Below, piece by piece: positions 8,158-16,325 of a stretch of DNA of 64,000 nt. This DNA is from Pseudarthrobacter sp. SSS035. Lineage in GTDB: Bacteria > Actinomycetota > Actinomycetes > Actinomycetales > Micrococcaceae. Location: the NCBI RefSeq assembly GCF_023273875.1, contig NZ_CP096882.1:3782001-3846000 (forward strand). The letters run 5' to 3'. The position numbers and the translations under genes were made by a program. Numbering within the stretch: position 1 is the stretch's first letter; every line of letters begins with the position of its first letter. The notes under the pieces are model-generated. The model saw only the letters and a list, made by a program, of their open reading frames with translations, was not told the DNA's origin and ran no database searches.

Positions 8158-8874
8158 GTGACCGTGTACAGCAGCTCAGCGAACGTCTCCGAACGGGCCA
8201 GCGCTGCACCCTCGCTCGCGATCTCCACCGTCATCTTCGCCCTGCGGCCCAGCGAGTCCTCGGGCCGGCCCACCCTCTGGCTTCCCCTGGTCCGCAGGAT
8301 CCGTGAGCCGTACAAGGACCTTTGGGCCCTTCCCGGCGGACCGCTGACGCATGTTGAATCCCTGCAGGACGCCGCGTCCCGGAACCTCCGGGAAACCACC
8401 GGACTCACGCCCAGCTACCTGGAGCAGCTCTACGCGTTCGGCGGGCTGCACCGCTCACCCACCCAGCGCGTGGTGTCGATCGTTTACTGGGCGCTGGTCC
8501 AGCCCACCGAGGCCGCCCTGGCCGACGAATCGGAGAACGTGAAGTGGTTCAGGGCAGACAAGGTGGGGGACCTGGCCTTTGACCACAACGCCATTGTTGA
8601 GTACGCGCTCCGGCGCCTGCGGAACAAGCTGGCCTACGGCTCGGTGGCCTACCACTTCCTGGGGGAGTACTTCACGCTCGCCCAGGTCCGGGAAGTTTAT
8701 GAAGCCGTCCTGGACACCCGGCTGGACCCGGCCAACTTCCGCCGCCAGCTCAAATCCACGCCGGAGATCGAAGAAACCGGCGAATACCTCCAGGGCGGCA
8801 AGCACCGCCCGCCACGTCTTTACCGCTTCACCGGCCGTCCCGGCCTTGACCCCGATAACAGGAGCACACCATGA
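8158..8874 (+). CDS. nrtR: NrtR-like Nudix-family regulator of NAD synthesis
   Basis: A 238-residue protein. Residues 15-140 form a Nudix domain (LWALPGGPLTHVESLQDAA and the NLRETTG region) and residues 150-225 a winged helix-turn-helix (YFTLAQVREVYEAVL, FRRQLKS). This is the architecture of NrtR, which senses ADP-ribose and represses NAD genes. The Nudix box is imperfect, as in NrtR proteins that bind ADP-ribose without strong hydrolysis. The GTG at 8158 follows GGGAG; the stop overlaps the nadA ATG by four bases, so the two are translationally coupled. An almost perfect palindrome lies at 8094-8118. Autoregulation of the whole operon is the natural inference. Confidence 0.85.
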   Translation: MTVYSSSANVSERASAAPSLAISTVIFALRPSESSGRPTLWLPLVRRIREPYKDLWALPGGPLTHVESLQDAASRNLRETTGLTPSYLEQLYAFGGLHRSPTQRVVSIVYWALVQPTEAALADESENVKWFRADKVGDLAFDHNAIVEYALRRLRNKLAYGSVAYHFLGEYFTLAQVREVYEAVLDTRLDPANFRRQLKSTPEIEETGEYLQGGKHRPPRLYRFTGRPGLDPDNRSTP

Positions 8875-10193
8875 GCAGCGTCAACACAGCCATCCAGCTG
8901 ATCACGCGCGAACAAGCCGAAAGCGCGGCCCGAAGCGCGGCAGCAGGCAAAACAGCGGCCACCTGCAGCCCGGCGCTCGCCAAGGGCCCGTGGGAATACG
9001 ACCTTGCCGAAGCCCTCGCGGGTGCCCCTGCCTACGGACCCGGCGCCTCCAGCGCGGACGTTGCCCCGGCCGCCACGCCGCGCCAGGGCCAGCTTCCGGA
9101 GGAATACAAGCTCGCCAGCGATGCCGAGCTCGATGTCCGTATCCGCGCGGCCAAGAAAAAGCTCGGGGACCGGGCAGTGATCCTGGGCCACTTCTACCAG
9201 CGCGACGAAGTCATCCAGTACGCCGACTTTGTGGGCGACTCCTTCCAGCTGGCCAACGCCGCCCTCACCCGGCCCGACGCTGAGGCCATCATCTTCTGCG
9301 GCGTGCACTTCATGGCCGAGACCGCGGACATCCTCTCCACCCCGGAACAGGCCGTCATCCTGCCCAACCTCGCTGCCGGCTGCTCCATGGCGGACATGGC
9401 GGACACCGACTCCGTGGAGGAGTGCTGGGAACAGCTCGAAGAGATTTTCGGTACCGAGGCCGACGCCGAGGGGCGGGTTCCGGTCATTCCTGTCACCTAC
9501 ATGAATTCCTCCGCCGCCCTGAAGGCTTTCTGCGGCCGGAACGGCGGCATCGTCTGCACCTCCTCCAACGCCAAAGTGGTCCTGGAATGGGCCTTCGAAC
9601 GGGGCCAGCGGGTCCTCTTCTTCCCCGACCAGCACCTGGGCCGCAACACCGCCAAAGCCATGGGTGTGCCGCTGGAGCAGATGCCCATGTGGAACCCGCG
9701 CAAGGAACTGGGCGGCAACGACGAACAGGCCCTGCTCGATTCCCGCGTGATCCTCTGGCACGGCTTCTGCTCGGTCCACAAGCGCTTCAACGTCGGGCAG
9801 ATCGAAAAGGCCCGCGCCGAGTTCCCCGGCGTCAACGTGATTGTGCACCCCGAGTGCCCCATGGAGGTGGTGGACGCCGCCGATTCCGCCGGCTCCACCG
9901 ACTTCATCAAGAAGGCCATCGCAGCCGCCACCGAACCGACCACGTTCGCGATCGGCACGGAAGTCAACATGGTGAACCGGCTCGCGGCCGAGTACCCCCA
10001 GCACACCATCTTCTGCCTGGACCCGGTGATCTGCCCCTGCTCCACGATGTACCGCATCCACCCCGGCTACCTCGCCTGGGTCCTGGAGGAACTCGTCGAA
10101 GGCCGCATCGTCAACCGCATCAGCGTGGACGATTCCGTCCAGGACAACGCCAAGACCGCGCTCGAGCGTATGCTCGCTTCGCGTCCGCTGTAG
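8871..10193 (+). CDS. nadA: Quinolinate synthase NadA
   Basis: A 440-residue [4Fe-4S] enzyme that condenses iminoaspartate with dihydroxyacetone phosphate to give quinolinate, the second step of de novo NAD synthesis. Family hallmarks are AVILGHFYQRDEVIQYADFVGDS, IIFCGVHFMAETADIL, HPECPMEVV and CPCSTMYRIHP; conserved cysteines in the first, HPEC and CPC regions ligate the cluster. About 85 N-terminal residues are low-conservation and Ala-rich, as in other actinobacterial NadA. The ATG lies in the ATGA overlap with the Nudix gene. Next gene: nadB, 53 bp downstream. Confidence 0.96.
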   Translation: MSSVNTAIQLITREQAESAARSAAAGKTAATCSPALAKGPWEYDLAEALAGAPAYGPGASSADVAPAATPRQGQLPEEYKLASDAELDVRIRAAKKKLGDRAVILGHFYQRDEVIQYADFVGDSFQLANAALTRPDAEAIIFCGVHFMAETADILSTPEQAVILPNLAAGCSMADMADTDSVEECWEQLEEIFGTEADAEGRVPVIPVTYMNSSAALKAFCGRNGGIVCTSSNAKVVLEWAFERGQRVLFFPDQHLGRNTAKAMGVPLEQMPMWNPRKELGGNDEQALLDSRVILWHGFCSVHKRFNVGQIEKARAEFPGVNVIVHPECPMEVVDAADSAGSTDFIKKAIAAATEPTTFAIGTEVNMVNRLAAEYPQHTIFCLDPVICPCSTMYRIHPGYLAWVLEELVEGRIVNRISVDDSVQDNAKTALERMLASRPL

Positions 10194-10246
10194 CCCCTCC
10201 GCTGTAGTCCACCTCCTGTAACCCCGGAAACCGAAACGAGCCCCAC

Positions 10247-12055
10247 ATGAGCGCAGAGAGCCCAGCCGGTGGTCCGGCACCCCGGCGGCTGATCGTCGTC
10301 GGGAGCGGCATCGCGGGACTGTACGCCGCGTTGCTTGCCGCCGATGCCGGCGCCGAGGTGGTGCTGCTGACCAAGGGCGCGCTCGCGGACAGCAACACGT
10401 ACTACGCCCAAGGCGGCATCTCCGCCGTCCTCGACGAGCCCGCGCCCGGGGACACTGTGGCCGCGCACATCGCAGACACACTGAAGGCCGGGGCCGGGCA
10501 CTGCGACGAGGAGGCCGTCCGCGTCCTCTGCACGGAGGCCCGGCTGGATATCGCCGGCTTGGAACGCTTCGGCGTGCGTTTCGACCTGGACGACGACGGC
10601 GACCCCTCGCTCGGGCTCGAAGCCGCCCATTCCGCGCCGCGGATCCTGCACGCCGGCGGCGACGCAACCGGTGCCGGCGTGGCCAGGGCGCTCATCAGGA
10701 CTGTCCTGGATGCGCAGGCCGCTGGCCGGATCCAGGTCATCGGGCACGCCCAGGTCACGTCCCTGTCACAGAGCGAAGGCCGCGTGGCGGGTGTGAATTT
10801 CCTCCACGACGGGCGGGAACTCGGCGTCCACGGCGATGCCGTGCTCCTGGCCACCGGGGGAGCGGGCCAGCTGTTCGCCCAGACCACCAACCCTGCCGTG
10901 GCAACTGCCGACGGGCTGGCGCTCGCCTGGCGGGCCGGAGCCGCCGTGGCGGACCTCGAGTTCTTCCAGTTCCACCCCACCTGCATGGTGCTGCCTGCCG
11001 ATGCCCTCGAGGCCGCCGGCAACGGCACTGAACCGCTCCTGATTTCCGAAGCCGTCCGCGGCGAAGGCGCCATCCTGCTGGACGCCCACGGCGAACGCTT
11101 TATGCCCTCCTACCACCCCGACGCAGAACTTGCCCCGCGCGACGTCGTCTCCCGCAGTATCGCCCTGCACCTGGCCACCCTCGGGGATCCCAACGGGCAC
11201 GTGTACCTCGACGCCATGGTGGTCGAGGCCCGGCACGGCATGGGCTATCTGGCCAAGCGGTTCCCCACCATCACCCAACGCACCCGCGAAGCCGGCGTCG
11301 ACTGGACCCGGGAACTCGTCCCCGTGGCACCGGCCGCGCACTACTGGATGGGCGGGGTCCATACCGACCTCTACGGGCGGACCTCGGTGCCTGGGTTGCT
11401 TGCCGCCGGTGAGGTTGCTTGCACCGGCGTTCAAGGGGCTAATCGGCTTGCCAGTAACTCCCTTCTTGAGGGCCTTGTCTTTGGGCGGCGGGCTGTTGCT
11501 GCGTTCCTGGCCGGCAGTTCCACAGATCCCTCGGCGCCTGCGCTCTCGCCTCGCACCGGCGATCGCCTCGCAAGCTCGGCGGCCGGTCCGGCCGCTCACG
11601 CAACAACGGCGCTATCGGGACCTCCGGAACTGCCGGTGATGCTTAACGACGCGTCAGCGTCCATTTCCTGGCAGTTTGAAATGGTTCCGTCGGCTGGGCC
11701 CATGGAAACATCCTTTGCTGAGGCGGAGCCGTTTTCTCGGGTTGCTCTTCGGCGGGTGATGACTGCTAACGCTGGGGTTTTGCGGGATGGCGGATTGCTG
11801 CGGGAGGCAGGGGCTGTGCTTGGGGCTTGGGGGGCCGATGTTTTTCCCATCAATGTTCCTGATTCCCTCGATCCTCGGGAGCATGAGGATGCCAATCTTT
11901 TGTTGGCTGCGCAGCTGCTGGTGCACGCCGCGCGGGAGCGGCGGGAATCCTTGGGGGCGCATTACCGCAGCGACAGCGTGCCCGCGGATGCCGCCGTCGA
12001 ACATTTTGACAAGCGTTACACCATGAGCCGGAAAGCGAGCCTCGTTAATGACTAG
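10247..12055 (+). CDS. nadB: L-aspartate oxidase NadB
   Basis: A 602-residue FAD enzyme that oxidises aspartate to iminoaspartate for NadA. The dinucleotide fold is VVGSGIAGLYAALLAADAG near residue 15; YYAQGGISAVL, FQFHPTCM, GVHTDLYGRTSVPGLLAAGEVA and GANRLASNSLLEGLVFG are family signatures. It is about 60 residues longer than typical: residues 425-465, in the linker before the C-terminal helical domain, are a Ser/Ala/Pro-rich insertion, and codons from about 11390 to 11900 are richer in T at third positions than the rest of the gene. The stop overlaps nadC by eight bases. Confidence 0.95.
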   Translation: MSAESPAGGPAPRRLIVVGSGIAGLYAALLAADAGAEVVLLTKGALADSNTYYAQGGISAVLDEPAPGDTVAAHIADTLKAGAGHCDEEAVRVLCTEARLDIAGLERFGVRFDLDDDGDPSLGLEAAHSAPRILHAGGDATGAGVARALIRTVLDAQAAGRIQVIGHAQVTSLSQSEGRVAGVNFLHDGRELGVHGDAVLLATGGAGQLFAQTTNPAVATADGLALAWRAGAAVADLEFFQFHPTCMVLPADALEAAGNGTEPLLISEAVRGEGAILLDAHGERFMPSYHPDAELAPRDVVSRSIALHLATLGDPNGHVYLDAMVVEARHGMGYLAKRFPTITQRTREAGVDWTRELVPVAPAAHYWMGGVHTDLYGRTSVPGLLAAGEVACTGVQGANRLASNSLLEGLVFGRRAVAAFLAGSSTDPSAPALSPRTGDRLASSAAGPAAHATTALSGPPELPVMLNDASASISWQFEMVPSAGPMETSFAEAEPFSRVALRRVMTANAGVLRDGGLLREAGAVLGAWGADVFPINVPDSLDPREHEDANLLLAAQLLVHAARERRESLGAHYRSDSVPADAAVEHFDKRYTMSRKASLVND

Positions 12056-12920
12056 CCTGACCCTCCCCGCAACACCCGTCCGGGACATCCTGGAGCGGGC
12101 CTTCGCCGAGGACGCGCCCAGCGGTGACATCACCTCCCAGCTGCTGATCCCGGCGGAGGCCCGGGCCACCGCCGTGCTCAACGCCCGCGGGCCCGGCGTG
12201 TTCAGCGGCGGAACCGTCTTCCGCGACGCCATGAAGCTCATTGATCCGGAGACGGACGTGAAGTTGTTGCTTGCAGACGGTGAAGCGTTCGACGCCGGCA
12301 CTCATCTCGCGCGGGTGAGGGGCAGCGCCCGCTCCGTGCTTCTGGCCGAACGGGTCGCGCTGAACCTGGTCCAGCGCATGAGCGCCATCGCCACCAAGAC
12401 CGCGGAATTCGTGGAGCTTGTCGAAGGTACCAAAGCGCGCATCACCGATACCCGCAAGACCACCCCCGGCCTGCGGGTGCTGGAGCGCTACGCGGTGCGC
12501 TGCGGCGGGGGAGCCAACCACCGCTACAGCCTGTCCGACGCCGTGCTGGCCAAGGACAACCACCTGGCCGTCATGACCGGCGGCGACCCCGCCAAGCTCA
12601 CCGCCCTGCTTGTCGCGGCCAAGGCCCAGCTGGGGCACACCACGCACTTCGAGGTGGAGGTGGACAGCGCCGAGCAGATCGAGCCTGTCCTCGCCGCCGG
12701 CGTTGACACCATCATGCTGGACAACTTCACCATCGATGAGCTCCGGGCCGGCGTGCGGCAGGTGGCCGGGCGGGCCATTGTGGAAGCCAGTGGCAACGTC
12801 AACCTCGCCACCGTGGCGGACATCGCCGCCGCGGGCGTGGACGTCATCTCCATCGGTGGCCTTACGCACAGCGTGGCTGCCCTGGACCTGGGCCTGGACG
12901 TCGAACTGAGGGCCGGCTGA
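12048..12920 (+). CDS. nadC: Nicotinate-nucleotide pyrophosphorylase NadC
   Basis: A 290-residue quinolinate phosphoribosyltransferase that makes nicotinate mononucleotide from quinolinate and PRPP with loss of CO2. Signatures are EDAPSGDITSQLL near residue 25, LNLVQRMSAIAT, TRKTTPGLRVLERYAVRCGGG (arginines and lysines of the quinolinate site), KDNHLAV, and IMLDNF. Length and order match the family. It begins inside the end of nadB and is followed after seven bases by the cysteine desulfurase, so nadA-B-C and that gene form one transcription unit. Confidence 0.96.
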   Translation: MTSLTLPATPVRDILERAFAEDAPSGDITSQLLIPAEARATAVLNARGPGVFSGGTVFRDAMKLIDPETDVKLLLADGEAFDAGTHLARVRGSARSVLLAERVALNLVQRMSAIATKTAEFVELVEGTKARITDTRKTTPGLRVLERYAVRCGGGANHRYSLSDAVLAKDNHLAVMTGGDPAKLTALLVAAKAQLGHTTHFEVEVDSAEQIEPVLAAGVDTIMLDNFTIDELRAGVRQVAGRAIVEASGNVNLATVADIAAAGVDVISIGGLTHSVAALDLGLDVELRAG

Positions 12921-12927
12921 TTCGGCC

Positions 12928-14085
12928 ATGATCTTCCTCGACGCCGCCGCCACCACGCCCGTCCGCCGCGAAGTCCTCGAGGCCATGTGGCCCTACCTGA
13001 GCGGCGAGTTCGGCAACCCCTCCAGCCATCACACGCTGGGCGAGGCCGCTGCGTTGGCGCTCGCAGGCGCCCGCGCCGCCGTGGCCAAGGTGCTCGGCTG
13101 CCGGCCGGGTGAGGTCACCTTCACCTCGGGGGGTACGGAGGCGGACAACCTTGCCGTGAAGGGCATCGCCCTGGCCCGGCAGGCTGCGGATCCGTCGGTG
13201 AACCGCGTGGTGATCAGCGCCGTCGAACATCCCGCCGTGGAAGAATCCGCCCGGTACCTGGAGCGGTTCCACGGCTTCGCCGTTGATGTGGTTCCCGTGG
13301 ACAGCGCCGGCCGGGTGGTGCCCGCGGCGCTCGCCGCCGTGCTCCGGCCCGAGACCGCTGTCGTCAGCATTATGTACGCGAACAACGAAGTAGGCACCAT
13401 CCAGCCGGTTGCGGAACTGGCTGCAGTGGCCACCGCGAGGGGCATCCCGTTCCATACCGACGCCGTCCAGGCCGCCGGCTGGCTGCCCCTGGATGTCAAG
13501 GCGCTGGGCGTGGATGCCCTGAGCATTTCCGGCCACAAGCTCGGCGCACCCAAAGGCTGCGGCGTGCTGTACGTCCGCGGCCGGACCCGCGTGGAGCCCC
13601 TGGTGCACGGCGGCGGGCAGGAACGCGGCCGCCGGTCCGGGACCGAAAATGTTGCCGGCGCCGTGGCGCTGGCCACCGCGCTGACGCTTGCCCACGCCGA
13701 ACGGCCGGAACGGGCCGCCAGTGTGGCAGGGCTCCGCGAAGACTTCATCGCCGCCGTCCTGGACACGGTCCCCGGTGCCCTGCTCACCGGACACCGCACG
13801 GAACGGCTGCCGTCAGTAGCGTCGTTCTGTTTCCCTGGTACCAGCGGCGAATCCGTGCTGTTGGAGCTGGAGCGGCAGGGTGTGGTGTGCTCGAGTGGTT
13901 CGGCATGCGCCGCCGGCTCGGATGCGCCGTCGCCGGTGCTGACGGCGCTGGGCTACGACGCCGAGGTCGCGCAGACAGCTGTGCGGTTCAGCTTCACCTC
14001 AACCGTGACATCCGAGGAACTGGAGCAGGCGGCGGCGGCCGTGGGCACCGCCGTCGGGAATGTCTGGACCCTCGGCCGCAGCTAG
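12928..14085 (+). CDS. Cysteine desulfurase of the NAD operon (NadS/NifS-like)
   Basis: A 385-residue PLP-dependent enzyme that takes sulfur from cysteine. The first residues IFLDAAATTPVRREVLEAM, the TFTSGGTEADNLAV loop, HTDAVQAAGWLPLDV, and SGHKLGAPKGCG (the PLP-binding lysine) are NifS/IscS hallmarks; the mobile cysteine lies in SSGSACAAGS near residue 320. Its place at the end of nadABC suggests it supplies sulfur for the NadA iron-sulfur cluster, as proposed for NadS-type proteins in other bacteria. No scaffold protein gene is adjacent. It converges on gtrA, with a long palindrome at 14097-14160 between them. Confidence 0.9.
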   Translation: MIFLDAAATTPVRREVLEAMWPYLSGEFGNPSSHHTLGEAAALALAGARAAVAKVLGCRPGEVTFTSGGTEADNLAVKGIALARQAADPSVNRVVISAVEHPAVEESARYLERFHGFAVDVVPVDSAGRVVPAALAAVLRPETAVVSIMYANNEVGTIQPVAELAAVATARGIPFHTDAVQAAGWLPLDVKALGVDALSISGHKLGAPKGCGVLYVRGRTRVEPLVHGGGQERGRRSGTENVAGAVALATALTLAHAERPERAASVAGLREDFIAAVLDTVPGALLTGHRTERLPSVASFCFPGTSGESVLLELERQGVVCSSGSACAAGSDAPSPVLTALGYDAEVAQTAVRFSFTSTVTSEELEQAAAAVGTAVGNVWTLGRS

Positions 14086-14096
14086 CGGTCCGCAAC

Positions 14097-14160
14097 CCAA
14101 GTGGCTCGCAGTTAACGTCGTCAAAATCGCGAATGACGACGTTAAATGCGAGCCACTTGG
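14097..14160. repeat. Long palindrome between convergent genes (REP-like or bidirectional terminator)
   Basis: Two 27-nt arms, 14097-14123 and 14134-14160, are inverse complements except for one pair (14111/14146) and enclose a 10-nt loop. The arms begin CCAAGTGGCTCGCA and continue TTAACGTCGTCA. There is no T-run. The A/T-containing inner arm (TTAACGTCGTCA) differs from its G/C-rich surroundings, which suggests a dispersed palindromic repeat, but it could also terminate both flanking genes. Confidence 0.75.
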
Positions 14161-14163
14161 CAG

Positions 14164-14655
14164 CTAGATGTGGCGGGCGCGGCGGAAGATCCAGTGCCGC
14201 AGCATCGTGAACCGCACGGCGGTGGCCACGAAGCCTGACAGGGTGGTGGTCCACAGCTCCTCGGACACGGTGGCGTCCGGGTGGAGCCAATGCAGCACGC
14301 CCAGGCTGCCGCCGGTAATGACCAGCGCCACGGCGATGACGATCACGCCGTTGAGGTGGTCGCGGGCCATCCGGCGCTGCCCGGAGATCTTGAACGTCAG
14401 CCTGCGGTTCAGTGCCGTGTTCATCAAGGACGTCAGCACGAGGGCGGCCGCGTTGGCCAGCTGCGGTCCCAGCCATGGGCGCAGCAACGCATAGAGCGCC
14501 AGGGACGTGGCGGTGCAGATGATGCCGACGCCCGTGAAGCGGAGGAGCTGCCGCACCAGCGGAAACCTGAAGATTCCGCGGTAATGCTTGGTGGCCGGCG
14601 CACCGCGCGTGGGCTGCTGCGTCAGCTGGGCAGCGGGCGCAGCAGGGGTCTCCAT
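14164..14655 (-). CDS. GtrA-family membrane protein
   Basis: A 163-residue protein with four predicted membrane helices, beginning at RFTGVGIICTATSLALYALL (about residue 39). GtrA proteins are thought to help move polyprenyl-linked sugars across the membrane for cell-surface glycosylation. The motifs NAAALVLTSLMNTALNRRLTF and RFTMLRHWIFRR near the C-terminus are typical. A basic, Pro/Gln-rich N-terminal tail of about 30 residues precedes the first helix. No glycosyltransferase gene is adjacent in the window, so its partner is unknown. Confidence 0.85.
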   Translation of the reverse strand: METPAAPAAQLTQQPTRGAPATKHYRGIFRFPLVRQLLRFTGVGIICTATSLALYALLRPWLGPQLANAAALVLTSLMNTALNRRLTFKISGQRRMARDHLNGVIVIAVALVITGGSLGVLHWLHPDATVSEELWTTTLSGFVATAVRFTMLRHWIFRRARHI

Positions 14656-14672
14656 GGGTCAAGCCTGACATA

Positions 14673-15521
14673 TCAGGCGGGGGTTTCCTCCCAGGAGGCA
14701 GCCTTGACCGGGTTGCTGAGTTCGCCGATGCCCTCCACGCGGCACACCACGGTGTCCCCGGGCTGGATTCGGGCACACTCCGCCGGGAAGCCGGTCAGGA
14801 CCAGGTCGCCGGCGTGCAGGGTCATGAAGGACGTCAGGTAGACGAGAATTTCGTCCACCTTCCAGCCGAGCTCGGTGCTGCTGGCGGCCTTCAGCTCGGC
14901 GCCGTTGTGGACGATGCTGATGGACCGGTCCGAGTCGTCGAGATCCGTCACGATCCAGGGGCCCACGGGGGTGAAGGTATCCTGGCTCTTGGCGCTGATC
15001 CACAGCTCGTCCGACTTCTGCAGATCGCGCGCCGAGACATCGTTGCCGATGGTGAATCCAAGGATGGCGCTGCGGGCAGTCTTCAGCGTCAGGCCACGGA
15101 CGGTGCGCCCGACGACGACGGTCAGCTCGGCTTCCGGGTCCACGTGGCCCACTGCTGAGCTCAGCTCAATAGCGTCGCCGGGGCCGATGACGCTCGATGC
15201 CGCCTTGTGAAAAGCCTGCGGCGGGAGGTCCCGGCCGGCCTGGCCGGTGTTGTGCGCCATGCCGAAGACGTTGAGGGGGACCGACGGCGCCAGGAACGTG
15301 AACGAGTCCTGGTCCACTACAGTGCCGGTTTCCCAGCCGGGCCGGGCCCGGTGGTTGGCGTTTGCGCGGGACGCCTCGAAGGGGGAATCGACAACTGTCC
15401 AGGACCGGCCGGCGTCGGAGCCGAAGTCGGGGGCGTCGTTGGCCACGAAGAAATGTTCGTCGGCAACAGCCGGGGACAGGGGGCGGACACGGGCAAGGCG
15501 GCGGGGAGCGCTGGCAGTCAT
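14673..15521 (-). CDS. Fumarylacetoacetate hydrolase family protein
   Basis: A 282-residue enzyme of the FAH fold, which acts on 2-oxo or 4-oxo acids using a divalent metal. Metal ligands are expected in the VDPEAELTVVVGRTVRG strand and the later LDDSDRSIS region; IGNDVSARDLQKSDELW and GDLVLTGFPAECA are family signatures. A 50-residue N-terminal domain precedes the core. TAGGAT at 15528-15533 lies six bases before the ATG, suggesting a leaderless mRNA. The substrate is not evident; aromatic catabolism is common for this group. It is separate from the second FAH gene at 52362. Confidence 0.85.
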   Translation of the reverse strand: MTASAPRRLARVRPLSPAVADEHFFVANDAPDFGSDAGRSWTVVDSPFEASRANANHRARPGWETGTVVDQDSFTFLAPSVPLNVFGMAHNTGQAGRDLPPQAFHKAASSVIGPGDAIELSSAVGHVDPEAELTVVVGRTVRGLTLKTARSAILGFTIGNDVSARDLQKSDELWISAKSQDTFTPVGPWIVTDLDDSDRSISIVHNGAELKAASSTELGWKVDEILVYLTSFMTLHAGDLVLTGFPAECARIQPGDTVVCRVEGIGELSNPVKAASWEETPA

Positions 15522-15527
15522 GATGAC

Positions 15528-15533
15528 ATCCTA
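15528..15533 (-). promoter_or_regulatory. -10 box of the FAH gene (leaderless start)
   Basis: TAGGAT on the minus strand, 6 nt before the ATG at 15521, without a Shine-Dalgarno sequence. Confidence 0.45.
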
Positions 15534-15568
15534 CGTCCTCCGGCGGCCGGTGGCCGGCTCCGGCAGGC

Positions 15569-16231
15569 TCAGTACAGCTCGCCCACCGGGATCTCCACGG
15601 CCAGGCGGTTGGACGGGCCGGGCAGCGGGCAGGCCCAAGCCTCGTTGTACGCGCAGGACGGGTTGTAGGCAAAGTTGAAGTCCAGGACAAACTCCGCGCC
15701 CGCCCCCGAGCCATGGACCCCATGGAACGCGCCCTTGATGGTGTCCAGGAGGTACCGGCCGGCGCCATATGTTCCGCCGGGCTGGCCAGCCGTGGCGTCC
15801 CGGAACGGAACGAAGATCCCGCCGCCGTAGCCGTGCAGCTTCCACACACCGAGCTGGCCCAGTTCGGGAAGATCGAACGTGCCCAGCCGGACAAACCGGA
15901 CCATGCCGTCGGTGGCGGTTTCCACGGTCATTTCCCGGCCGGCTCCCTCAAGGGTCAGCGGCACATAGAAGCGGTAGATGGGATCGTAATCGGCCGTCTT
16001 CAGGCCGGAGAACTGCGATTTGTCCCTAGCGCTGAGGGCCGAGGCCGGATGCGTTGCGAACATCCGGTCGCGTTCATGCCGCCACAGGGAATGGGCCTCC
16101 GCCGGATCTTCAGCGGCAACCTTCCGTACCGTGTCGTACAGGGCAAACGTCCGCAGCCGCCAGTCCGCAATGTCGATGGCAGAGATGTCTGCCAGGCTCT
16201 CAAGGTCCGCACCGTACTGCTCATCCGCCAT
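15569..16231 (-). CDS. DUF1684 domain protein
   Basis: A 220-residue cytosolic protein of the DUF1684 family, whose function is not established. The diagnostic C-terminal motif is LDFNFAYNPSCAYN followed by WACPLPGPSNRLAVEI and GELY. The N-terminal half has WRLRTFALYDTVRKVA and a RDRMFATHPASAL segment. The start at 16231 (MADEQYG) is preferred over 16279 because a TAGGCT hexamer (16239-16244) lies seven bases before it. It is divergent from the lipoprotein gene at 16326. Confidence 0.85.
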   Translation of the reverse strand: MADEQYGADLESLADISAIDIADWRLRTFALYDTVRKVAAEDPAEAHSLWRHERDRMFATHPASALSARDKSQFSGLKTADYDPIYRFYVPLTLEGAGREMTVETATDGMVRFVRLGTFDLPELGQLGVWKLHGYGGGIFVPFRDATAGQPGGTYGAGRYLLDTIKGAFHGVHGSGAGAEFVLDFNFAYNPSCAYNEAWACPLPGPSNRLAVEIPVGELY

Positions 16232-16238
16232 GTGCACC

Positions 16239-16244
16239 AGCCTA
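16239..16244 (-). promoter_or_regulatory. -10 box of the DUF1684 gene (leaderless start)
   Basis: TAGGCT on the minus strand, 7 nt before the ATG at 16231. It decides between two in-frame starts. Confidence 0.5.
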
Positions 16245-16313
16245 GTCCCTTGCGTGTGGGGAATGTCCGACGGCGACACGAGCCTCCCGCCCGTGGCCGC
16301 CGTCGTCCGCCGC

Positions 16314-16319
16314 TAGGCT
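16314..16319 (+). promoter_or_regulatory. -10 box of the lipoprotein gene (leaderless start)
   Basis: TAGGCT followed by 6 nt and the ATG at 16326; no Shine-Dalgarno sequence is seen. Confidence 0.5.
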
Positions 16320-16325
16320 GGCTGC

